From Batrachochytrium dendrobatidis JAM81 (lineage: Eukaryota; Chytridiomycota; Chytridiomycetes; Rhizophydiales), in the NCBI RefSeq assembly GCF_000203795.2, contig NW_006281104.1, positions 19,936 to 83,935 on the forward strand: a stretch of DNA of 64,000 bases, given 5' to 3'. The position numbers were made by a program, and so were the translations under genes. This document shows positions 47,901-57,484 of this stretch, piece after piece. Under the pieces are notes generated by a model, which searched no databases, was not told where the DNA came from, and saw only the letters and a list, made by a program, of their open reading frames with translations. Every line of letters begins with the position of its first letter. Positions within the stretch are counted from its first letter, which is position 1.

Positions 47901-49305
47901 GTGATGAAGCATCTACCAGTGTGTTGATTGGTGCAAGGAATATTGTGACCACGGTTTCCAAAGTGGAGTTTGCTGGTAGTAGCACCAGAAGCCAAAGCCA
48001 CCAATTGATGGCCTAGACAAATACCGAAAACCGGTTTAGTTTGAGACTTGAGAAGTTTGGAAAGACGTTCAATAGTAATGTCAAGAGCAATTGGATCACC
48101 AGGACCGTTTGAAATGAAAAGACCATCGTAGTTTGTGTCAGAGATGAAATCGTAGTTCCAAGGGACTACTCGCAAAGAAACTCCGCGTTTTACAAAGCAA
48201 CGAATCTGGTTGTTTTTCATGCCAACATCTACAGCAAGAATGGAAAGAATTTTACCATCTGCCCCGCAAACAGTAGTAGAGCCATCTAATGGCGAATAGA
48301 CAGCAGGAGATTTGATTGAGACTTCTGCAACAAGGTTGCGCAGATTGGGATCTTCCCATGCCACGTCTACATAGTCGGATATCCAGGGAGGACAAGGCAG
48401 CTCTGGATTAGCTGGAATAGAAGCAAAGGAAGTATTAGGAAACTGTGATTTTGGAAAAAGAAGCTTTCCGAGTAGTACACCATGAGTGCGGATTTTTTTA
48501 GTGAGCGCACGGGTGTCCACGCCAGAAATAGCAGGAATATTATTTTCCTTGAGCCATTCAGACAGTGAAGAAGTGGCTAAATAGTGTGAAAAGTCATCCG
48601 AGTAAAACCCAACCACCAAGGCGGCAATATGGATCTCTGAAGATTCAAAGTGCTCTTGAATTTGTTTTACAGATGAATCCATCGATGTGCGTGATGGAAC
48701 ACCGTAGTTTCCAACAAGGGGGAAAGTAAGCACAAGAATCTGTCCGCGATAAGAAGGGTCAGTGAGAGATTCTGGATATCCAACCATGCCTATATAAAGA
48801 AACGAAAGAATGAACCAATAAAGATGCCAAAAAACGCAATAAAATTTAGTTGACAGAAAGCCACATTTTGCAAAGAAAAAACCAGTAAAAAAAGACGATA
48901 GTAGATTGACTCGTAAAATGCAGTTGAGCCAGATGGCAGAGAATCGACAAGAGCAAGGTTTACCTGTTTGAAAGACACATTCACCAGCAATCGAATGAGT
49001 TTCGGCACCAAATGAAACACCCGAGACAGAAGAGCCGTCAGCCATTAAAAGGACGGCTTCGACGTGGTTTCCAACAGTAGCATGAATAGGTCGAATTGGA
49101 TGTAATTCAACAGCAGTCTCGACTAAAAGAGGAGCAGCAGCACTTGTAGTGATATCGACCGAATTATGAATGACATCGACAGATGTTGAGTGAACCGATG
49201 CACAGGCTTCAACTAGTAAATTTCCATGATAAATAAACAAATAAAATGAAGTGACATGGCAGTATGAATCGCAACGAGCAGTATACCTGCAGTAGAAACA
49301 ACCAT
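41976..49305 (-). CDS. URA2: URA2/CAD-type pyrimidine synthesis fusion enzyme
   Basis: Exon 1 is 19 nt (49305-49287, MVVSTA plus one base); the rest is four long exons. Domain order: glutamine amidotransferase ([32 protein letters not shown], catalytic Cys and His-Glu present), then carbamoyl-phosphate synthetase with two ATP-grasp halves ([71 protein letters not shown]) and its C-terminal regulatory domain. A dihydroorotase-like domain follows, then aspartate transcarbamylase ([47 protein letters not shown]). It makes carbamoyl aspartate for UMP. In the dihydroorotase part the metal-binding HxH is absent ([15 protein letters not shown]), as in fungal Ura2, so that step needs a separate enzyme. 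Junctions DTVAAEFP and PDGIYCTF confirm two introns. Confidence 0.96.
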
Positions 49306-49511
49306 GATCAAGATGTTCACTTGAAGATTAACAAAAACTTTTTTAATTCAAGTTTTGAAGAGTCAGTTGATCACGTGAACAACCCCTGTATTGGGCGATA
49401 CTTGAATGGCATTGAAGACAGCAAGTTCATGTGCGGGTCGTTTTGTAGTTTTTAATTGTAATTTTAAATTCTATTCAAAATCATTTAATAGAAACAAAAA
49501 GGATAAAGATG

Positions 49512-49609
49512 TTTGAACAATTTGGATTTAAATTTGAACAATTTGGATTTAAATTTGAACAATTTGGATTTAAATTTGAACAATTTGGATTTAAATTTGA
49601 ACAATTTGA
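49512..49609. repeat. 21-bp tandem repeat, about 4.7 copies
   Basis: The unit TTTGAACAATTTGGATTTAA plus A repeats four times exactly, then partially (TTTGAACAATTTGA). Copies are identical, implying recent expansion or homogenisation. The unit contains the palindrome AAATTTAAATTT-like core at the joins. Confidence 0.9.
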
Positions 49610-49613
49610 ATAG

Positions 49614-49690
49614 TACTAAACCAGTATTAAAACAATACTAAACCAGTACCAAAACAGTACCAAAACAACACTAAAACAACACTAAAATAA
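49614..49690. repeat. Degenerate ACTAAAAC-type short tandem repeat
   Basis: Units like ACTAAACCAGT, ACCAAAACAGT and ACTAAAACAAC alternate for about 75 bp directly after the 21-bp array. Units are 10-12 bp and diverged. Confidence 0.6.
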
Positions 49691-49818
49691 TATTCAATTC
49701 TTTATAAACTTGAAATACAAAAACTGAAACTCGCGTTCAAAGACTAAAAATTGTATTGAAATCAATCGTGTCGATAAGCCAAAACTGTCGCAGTAAAAAC
49801 TCGAATCGTTTCATTTAA

Positions 49819-49866
49819 ATGTCAAAATTCAAGTTCAACATTTTCACAACTCAAACTTTTACTTGA
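49819..49866 (+). promoter_or_regulatory. Upstream ORF (15 codons) before the CDK gene
   Basis: ATG at 49819 with in-frame TGA ending at 49866, ten bases before the A that begins the split CDK start codon. It does not join the CDK frame. Whether it is transcribed is unknown. Confidence 0.3.
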
Positions 49867-49875
49867 CTCTGCCAA

Positions 49876-51814
49876 AGTAAGTAATATCTCTAAACTATAT
49901 TCTTGTTTATTATATAAGTCATTACTGATTATATACTAACTTTTATTGTGCTATACGTTGTTTTAGTGGAAAAGTATCAAGTAAGTCTTGTTCATCTTCA
50001 AATGGACTTGGTATTACTATTATTTATCAATTATACATTCTACTAATAGAACAATTGATTCAATACTTGTTTATTTTTAGAAAATCGAAAAGCTGGGTGA
50101 AGGTAAGTGTCGATACAGCTGCACAACTTCATGGCAATCGTTGCGACTTTCTACATTGGAATGCTTCATCTTGTGCAGTTGGGAAATCTAATCAACCTGC
50201 TTTTAGGAACATATGGAATTGTCTACAAGGCTCAAAACAGAGAAACCGGAGATGTTGTTGCTTTGAAAAGAGTGAGTGTATTGACCATACTTTGCACTGC
50301 CCGTCAATAAGCCTGGATTCAACTGTTTACTGACTCTCGTTGATTCAATGTAGATACGTTTGGATAATGAAGAAGAGGTATTGCTATTGCATTGCTCTTG
50401 CATTGTTACTGAAATACTCTACTATACCAACTGTGCACTGCTAAATACATTTAATTTACAATCATTGACAACAGGGCGTTCCGTGTACAGGTTGGTTTGA
50501 ATTGATGTAATATTTCCATCTTCTGCTTTTTACTTACTATTTCTATACAGCAATCCGAGAAATTTCGCTGTTGAAAGAACTCAAGCACATCAATATTGTC
50601 AGGTGTGGTTTGTAAAAACTAGCATGTATCCAAGCTTCCGTGTGTTATTGTACAAATCGGGTTGTTGACATTCTCGAGTTTTTTAGGCTGCATGATGTCA
50701 TTCACACTGAAAAGAAACTTACTCTTGTTTTCGAGTATCTCGACTCGGATCTGAAAAAGTTCTTGGATACCAATGCAGGAGATATTAGTGCTCCAACCAT
50801 CAAGGTAATTCTGATCTTGAATTCCATCTACTTGCTTATTCTTCACCACTTCAATCGCTGGCATCTGTTATACCAATATTCTCTACTGTTTGCAACATAC
50901 TTGAACAACATTTCTAATATCTTTTGGATTGAAACAGCATTTAATGCATCAGCTTCTTCGCGGGGTTGCATTTTGCCATGACAATAGAGTTTTACATCGC
51001 GACTTGAAACCACAGTAATACTTGAAATTCGTCTAATAGATCATTCATTTAGATGTGTCATACTAACTTGGTTGCGTTAGAAATCTTTTAATTAATAAAC
51101 GGCTAGAACTCAAGCTTGCGGATTTTGGTTTGGCTCGAGCTTTTGGTATTCCTGTACGTGGATACTCTCATGAAGTCGTCACATTATGGTACAGAGCTCC
51201 CGATGTTTTAATGGGCTCTAGACAATACTCGACTTCAATTGACATTTGGTCCACTGGGTGTATTATGGCAGAAATGGCTAGTGGTACGTTTATAACTTTG
51301 ACATGCCAAAAATCACTCTAGTTTTGGTATCTCAACAAAGTTGACTAATGAATAGAATGCTGCTTTGATCATCTCTAGGTCGACCTCTTTTTCCTGGAAG
51401 TTCAATTCGTGATCAAATCTTGCGTATTTTCAAACTTCTTGGCACGCCTGATGAAAAGGTATTTGATATCATCTGGCAGTAATGTGTCTCAACTCTGACA
51501 GCTTACTCATTGTTTTTAATATTTTAATTTCGACAGTCATGGCCTCAGATTTTGGAACTTCCCGACTACAAACCAGACTTTCCCATCTATCCTCCAACAC
51601 GTCTTGAACCCCTCCTCCCAAAACTCAGTCCTGAAGGCATTGATTTATTGATGAGTACAATCGAGTACCAGCCAGAAAAGCGGATAAGTGCAGACGAAGC
51701 TCTTTTACGTAAGTCTAGTTTATTCATTAAAAATCACTTTTACATGATACTCCTAGACCAGTAAATCTTATTCAGGCTAATCTTGATTTAATTTTAGATC
51801 CGTACTTTCAATGA
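49876..51814 (+). CDS. CDK5/Pho85-like cyclin-dependent kinase
   Basis: About ten exons; the first are very short. The start codon is split: A at 49876, then GTAAGT, then TG in a 14-nt exon (49967-49980), giving MEKYQ. Next: 50081-50102, 50207-50271, 50354-50377, 50475-50490 (16 nt), 50551-50602. Kinase motifs: [16 protein letters not shown], cyclin-binding helix [67 protein letters not shown], ending [18 protein letters not shown] with no activation-loop Thr, and overall similarity, fit CDK5 and yeast Pho85, which act in nutrient, cell-cycle and polarity control. The usual helix is PSSALRE or PSTAIRE; PCTAIRE is typical of CDK16-18, so naming is at subfamily level. The 3' end overlaps the FNTA coding end. 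Confidence 0.9.
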
Positions 51815-53230
51815 CACTCTACGACATTTGCCTTGTCAATACGGTGCTGCCAGTATAGCTTTCGAACAGTGTCCAACTGTGCTAAACGTGTACATAACTG
51901 TTACACCCAAAAAATATATTAATTTTTTCATCACAAATGAAAATAGCAATACGATACGCAAACAAATAGTGATGAATTGTTTACAAAAATAATGCTTACA
52001 TGAATAAACTCGGATTGCTGCTTGCGCTCTTGGTAAATATCAACCAAGTATGCCATGGCATGGGTGCTGTTGTGCGGTTCGACGCTCAATCGAATAGCTG
52101 TAGCCTCGGCAGACTCGTTTTCGCAAAGTTTTTTTCCAGCAAGCTGCTGAATAACTCTACACACAATGAAAAGGATTAGACTATTAAACACTACAGCCGA
52201 GTCGAATAGTAAGCGTGTAATTTACCCTCGCAAGTAGTTCCATGGGCTTTCATTGTGGATAGCCATATTAATCCTGGACAAAGTGTATTGCACCTCTCGA
52301 TCCAAATCCTCTGGTTTAAATGGATCAGAGGACCGAGACAATACAAAAAATCGTTGATTCCAAGCAGAATTGTTACGGATATCTTCTTGTAATAAACGAT
52401 CAATTTCCTTCAATTCCAACTTCCAAAGCTTATGCTGGGACACAACGTGCTGTCTAGTTATCATCACAATGGACAAAAAAATACTCGAATTTAAAATATG
52501 AATTCAATCGACTATTCAAATCAACAAATACCTGTATGACCATGCATGATAGTTTTTGGAATCAATCTCGAGCATTCGATTAATAAAATCAATTTCTCTT
52601 TGGGGCTGATGGTCCTTGTCTGCTATGGCTTGACGATGGTGCCTGAATAATTAAAGCATACATGTTAAGCTGGTCCATTATGCAAGTGGCAGGACAACTC
52701 AATTTAAAATTCGCATCAAATAATCTACACACGACATATCAAACAATGAGCAATACATACCAGATCTGGTAACTCTTTGGATTATCAGCAGCAAGTCCTT
52801 CAGTAAACGCAAGCTCTTCATCAATAGAAACTTTCATTCCCAACACTATGTCCAGCCGATACTTCCTACAGTTTTAAATTCAGTCATGATAATGCACTGG
52901 GTCTTCAAAAGCCAATTTATTATAGCCTGATATCAAACCATCACTTTACCAGACAGTATAATGCGACGAGTTTTGACTGATAATATACGAAGTAAGATCA
53001 AGTGCTCGGGCTGAATGCTCTTTTAAAGCATATACAGCTCTAAAATAATCCATGGCTTTGGAATCTATAAATATCCAATTCGGTGGATTAGAATCAAGTA
53101 ATGAAAACAACTTATTCACGGCATGCATGTAAATACATTCTGGGGAATAGGCTATGGGAACAAGTGGGTCAGGCCCATCATCCTGCGGGATAGGAGTAAC
53201 ATCTGCCCAAAGAGTGGTTGTAAAATCCAT
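51808..53230 (-). CDS. RAM2: Protein farnesyl/geranylgeranyltransferase alpha subunit
   Basis: Alpha subunit of the prenyltransferases that attach isoprenoids to CaaX proteins such as Ras. From ATG 53230: MDFTTTLWADVTPIPQDDGP, the conserved N-terminal block, then the PFTA helical repeats: HYTVW..., ADNPKSYQIWHHR, DSKNYHAWSYR, NNSAWNQRFFVL, NESPWNYLRG, and last exon LCTRLAQLDTVRKLYWQHR ending VVECH. An intron (GTATTT...TATAG) removes about 69 nt after AYSPE and restores YSKAMDYFRAV. About six exons. The TGA is at 51810-51808, inside the last codons of the convergent CDK gene, so the coding ends overlap by 7 bp. The length, about 300 residues, is normal. Confidence 0.92.
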
Positions 53231-53719
53231 TATTGATAAAATGAAATGGATTTTCGAGTTTCGCATTAAACCCGCAGTGTCATTTAGCCAAAATGCATGT
53301 TTAGCCAAAACGTATGGCCAAAATAGTGTAATAGAAAGTTGTGTATCTTCAAATCTGGCCAATCAAGCCCATTGATTATGCATGCTGTAAGCAACCAATT
53401 ATAAAACGGCAAGCAGCAATTGTAGCTGAGATCATGATTGAAATTTATCCAAATATTCGACCATCTCAGACGCGAACTTGAACATTACTTTGGCTACTGG
53501 TAGCTTGTAAAGCATACAATAAACATGTTTACTCCAGAAATTGTTCAAAAGTAATTGAATTTATCTAGTACAGTTTATTCGTCTATTGAACTTGTTGTAT
53601 CGATATCATTGAAATAGTATTTGACCCAATTTACACCTTTAACATCACGTCATTTGTATAATGTATAGTTTGAACTAACTTGAAAACAACTGCTGATATC
53701 TGTTCTAAATAATAAATAG
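53231..53719. other. Intergenic and unresolved 5' end of the UNC119-like gene
   Basis: About 490 bp between the FNTA start and the first exon that I can place for the UNC119-like gene. The first exon of that gene must lie in or near this stretch. A candidate is the frame LTSRHLYN before a GTATAG near 53663, but its phase does not fit the next exon, so I leave it open. Confidence 0.35.
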
Positions 53720-54700
53720 ATTCAAACTACCTACTGATGATGTAAGTTTGACTGATATGTGTTTTAATGACATTCTGATAATAATGAATCAAGACAATGG
53801 ATGCTTGGGGAATGCGTATGCATTAAATCACTACCTATACTAAACCACGCATGTATTCAGTTTCTATGCAAGCCGATTGGAAATGAGCTTATACAGGCAT
53901 GTCTATCAAATATTTACACATTATTCAAACTATCATGTGTTGCTAACCCAAGTTTAAAAGTAGTTTTTAGAATTTTCCATCAAAAACAATGATACCAAAG
54001 AGGTATTTTAAATCACCCTCGATCTAGACTCGCTTTAGACTAAACAGACTATCAATATTATAAAATAGACTTTTTTTGAAATCAAGCAACCTGATATTCC
54101 TATTACCTGGCACGAGGTCGATCCAAATGAACTTGGCCAGAGTATTCACTACAACTTTCCAAAAAACTTTTTGGCTGCAAAGACAATTGCTGCAAAGTAA
54201 GACTGGACTTGGTGTGCCTTGAACACATTGTTGTATTTTATATTAAAAACCGTGTTGTCACCTTGTTGATTTGATCATCATATAGGCTATGTTTTGCTGT
54301 GGGTTGCAAGGAACTCAAAGGGTTTAGAATGATGGAAAATCATTATTTTCAAGGTCGTTTGCTAAAATCGTTTGATTTTAATTTTGGATTTTGTATTCCA
54401 AATACAATCAACACATGGGAGCATATCTACGATGTAAGATTACAGTTTTTAAATTTAATTTGTCGTAGAATCAAACCGCTTAATCAAACTCCATCTTGTA
54501 TAGGTTCCGTTTCTGGATAAAAAAACACGTAAGAGAGACTTGCTTTAATGGACTTTTGAATTGTACTCATAGTTTTGTGCATGCATTGTAATACAGAGGA
54601 AAAAATGATTCAGTCGCCTGGAGAAACTGTGTCGGATAGTTTTTATTTCGTGGACAATAAGCTAGTACTTCATAACAAGGCCACTTATTCATTCAGTTAA
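53720..54700 (+). CDS. UNC119: UNC119-like lipid-binding ciliary chaperone
   Basis: Small exons are assembled in frame: 53720-53741 (FKLPTDD), 53861-53896 ([12 protein letters not shown]), 53964-54002 ([13 protein letters not shown]), 54069-54196 ([14 protein letters not shown]...), then [54 protein letters not shown] and [20 protein letters not shown]. These match the UNC119/PDE6D beta-sandwich, most of all the [11 protein letters not shown] and [11 protein letters not shown] signatures of UNC119. UNC119 carries myristoylated proteins to cilia and releases them on ARL3-GTP. The intron after 53896 would start GC (CAG|GCATGT). The N-terminal exon or exons before 53720 are not resolved, so the start is partial. 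It is one of four cilium genes in the window. Confidence 0.8.
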
Positions 54701-54913
54701 TTTTAATAAAATCCATCACCATTAAATTTCAAATGTTTGCCTTGCTAGTCAGAATTTTATTTTAAACTATCATTTGAATTGCAACCAATTTATTGCACTA
54801 ATTTGCAAGTTTCCTTGATAAAAGTGAATTTAAAACCAATCTTTTGTAGCTTAGCCGACCTGCTTGCAAACTTGCTTTGTGGTGAATTATATTGTTGAAC
54901 ATCATATTCAGTT

Positions 54914-57239
54914 TTAAATGGTACAACTATCCTCCAAACCCGTCAAGGTTGGTAGATCAACAACAGGCATCAACATATCATTGGAAAGTGTCGCTGGAGT
55001 AATGCCATGTATCGCATCTTTTTGTACATTATCAGGAGATACCAAATTGGGATCAAACACGGAATTATCAATGTTCGATTGACTTGAATTCAATTCATGA
55101 TCAGGTTCGGGTTCGGGTTTTACTGAATCAACTCTTTTGATTTTTTGTTCAAGATCATCTGCTGATTTTTTATTGAGCGAAGATGCCACAGCCTCTGACA
55201 ATTCGCTGCAATAATCAACAATTGGTATTAGTTGGAGAGAATATGAAAAAGCAATGCACTATTGATGCAAAAACATACTTGTATTCGGTTATAAGAAATT
55301 GATATTGCTGTTCTTTTTCACGAAGTGTGTTTTCAAGTTGCCGGATATGAGATTGCTTGTCCGAAAGACGAGTTTCAAGCCCGTCGTTTTTCTCGATGCA
55401 TTTTTTAAGCTTTTCCTAAACATATCAGATTCCATTGTACGTAAATCAAGGTTGATTAGATGTGCTCATACTATCAAACTCATCATTTGACTTTAAACTT
55501 GGAAAACGTTAATCAAACCTCGATTTCTCGAACTGTTTCTTCAATTTTTTCTTTGGTGATTCTAGGAACAAACTCGAGATCTTGGATCCGCTTCATATCG
55601 TTGATTTTTTCAACTTTGGACTCGATATCTTTTTTCAGAATTTCAACTTGGCGCTCAGATACAGTAATGGGATCTTCTCCGACATCGTAGTGTTTGATTT
55701 GAGACTCCACTTCGGCAAGTACTATTGATTTGATCAGACATATACATTAGACACATCACTAGAGATGTCGAGTATAGCACACCTACATGAATCACTCTTT
55801 TTCTTTTCGTAAAAAATCGATGCAGGAATATAGCTAGCGTAAATAGCCAATTTTCGGCGTAACTCGGACTTTAATCTAACATGCCCAAAAGTCAAAACAA
55901 ATCTGTTTTCATCATTCATCTACCGATCCAAACACATGTACACTTACTTGTCATTCTCCGCTGTAATATTCGATTATACAACGTTTTAACACAATGCGAT
56001 GGAATTTATTTTTAAACCAAATAGTAAACATTACCTAGTAGTGAGTTGACTTGCATTTCTAATTCCTTGGCTTTTTTTCGCTCAAATTTTAGCAATAGTC
56101 GATTTTCATTTTGGGATAAAAGCTTTTGTACTTTTGTTCGAAGAAAGTTTAATTCGTTTTGATCGCCTTGAAAACTCAGTACGGTTTTATCATACTCGTG
56201 CTATAAGGGTTGCATTATTAGTCTAGTTTACACACATTGCTATCCACCAAGGGGTATTTTACAAATGATTTTTAAATCTACCTTGATTTCTGCCAGTAAG
56301 GGTGCATACGTTTTAAACTCCATGATTAATTTTTCAAAACATTCGCTATATACCATTAATCGTTTGAAATCAGGCCCTTTTGACGGACAATGGTTCGCAT
56401 CAAGTTCTTTTTCGATATATTTGAAATACTTTTGAAGATGATTCAGTTTCCCATTATCCGCGTTTCTGAGGTAACTTTGCGAGCGTTCAACTAATGAGGT
56501 GTCGATATGCTGAAACGTTTTGAATTGGTCCACTTTGGTAAGATTGAGTTGATAGCTGGGAATAAATTGTCGTACCGGTTTACTGTTTTGGGGTATCAAT
56601 TCGGGAATATCAATAGGTAAAGGTAGTTCAGATGTGTCAACATCTTTATCTCGTAGTTTTACCATGTCGAATTTGCCAAGTAGGTCAATCATGTTTCCAA
56701 CATCTAAACTGTTGCAGCTTGTATCGGATTTAAATGGATCGTTCAATAACTTGGGTGCAGGACGTTGATCATCATGTGTAGTGGGATGTGATTCATTCAT
56801 GGCTGAATGTCCACTTGGAATAGATATGGCCGGAAACTCTTTATCAGTTTTGGGTACTTTTCCACAAAATTTTTGTAGAGGTTTATGCATATCAATAAAA
56901 CGCTCGAGATGTTGATTGGCTTGGTTGGGATTCAAATGACCCGAACAAAGCGTCGTCACATTTCTTTTTTGTTGCTCTCCAAATCGGTCTAGTATATGAC
57001 CCAACGACTCGATATTTCGTTTAGGAAGATGGGGTGAAAGTCTGGCTGTAATCGTAGATTTGGGCACTTTGCCTCGTCGACGTGAGGTGAGTACCACTTT
57101 TTGTTGTGGATGAATAAAAATCTCTGACGTGGCTATGTTGCGCCATCGCTATGTACATAAAACCAGGGGTTAACTTAAATACATAGTCTATATCAATACA
57201 TCTATTTGATGATGGACTTGCATTGATTTCTGAATCCAT
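54914..57239 (-). CDS. TSNAXIP1-like coiled-coil protein
   Basis: ATG 57239 starts MDSEINASPSSNRCIDIDYV. After an intron near 57150 comes a basic segment (LTSRRRGKVPKSTITARLSP) and a polar linker. Then follows a conserved-looking helical block LNHLQKYFKYIEKELDANH ... YSECFEKLIMEFKTYAPLLAEIK, which fits the N-terminal domain of translin-associated factor X-interacting protein 1. Coiled-coil exons continue (LRTKVQKLLSQNENRLLLKF; SERQVEILKKDIESKVEKI; LSDKQSHIRQLENTLREKEQ). The tail is acidic and Ser/Pro-rich, ending LEDSCTI. TSNAXIP1 relatives occur mainly in ciliated organisms. The assignment rests on one domain pattern recalled from memory. About seven exons, edges approximate. Confidence 0.5.
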
Positions 57240-57484
57240 CGTTTTAAATTAAACAAGTGTTGCTGCCAAGTCGCGTTATTAAAATGTATCAAGTAAAGTC
57301 TTGATTCTACATTGAGATTCCAAAAATTAATTGTATCAACACATGCTTAAAGACTGATTGAGCCAGTAACGGTGTCATATAGTGAATATCTTGTAGTGTG
57401 CTTTAACCGGCACACCGTTTACCATTGCAAACCTGACAATTGAAAATAAAATCAAGTTTATTATTTTGATACTTGATATGCCAA

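Larger units (their letters stand above)
49306..49875. other. Intergenic between URA2 and the CDK gene
   Basis: Divergent promoter region of URA2 and the CDK5-like gene. It contains the two AT-rich tandem repeat arrays listed separately and a 15-codon upstream ORF. No other gene is supported; the open frame at 49264-49455 overlaps the URA2 start and is a shadow. Confidence 0.5.
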
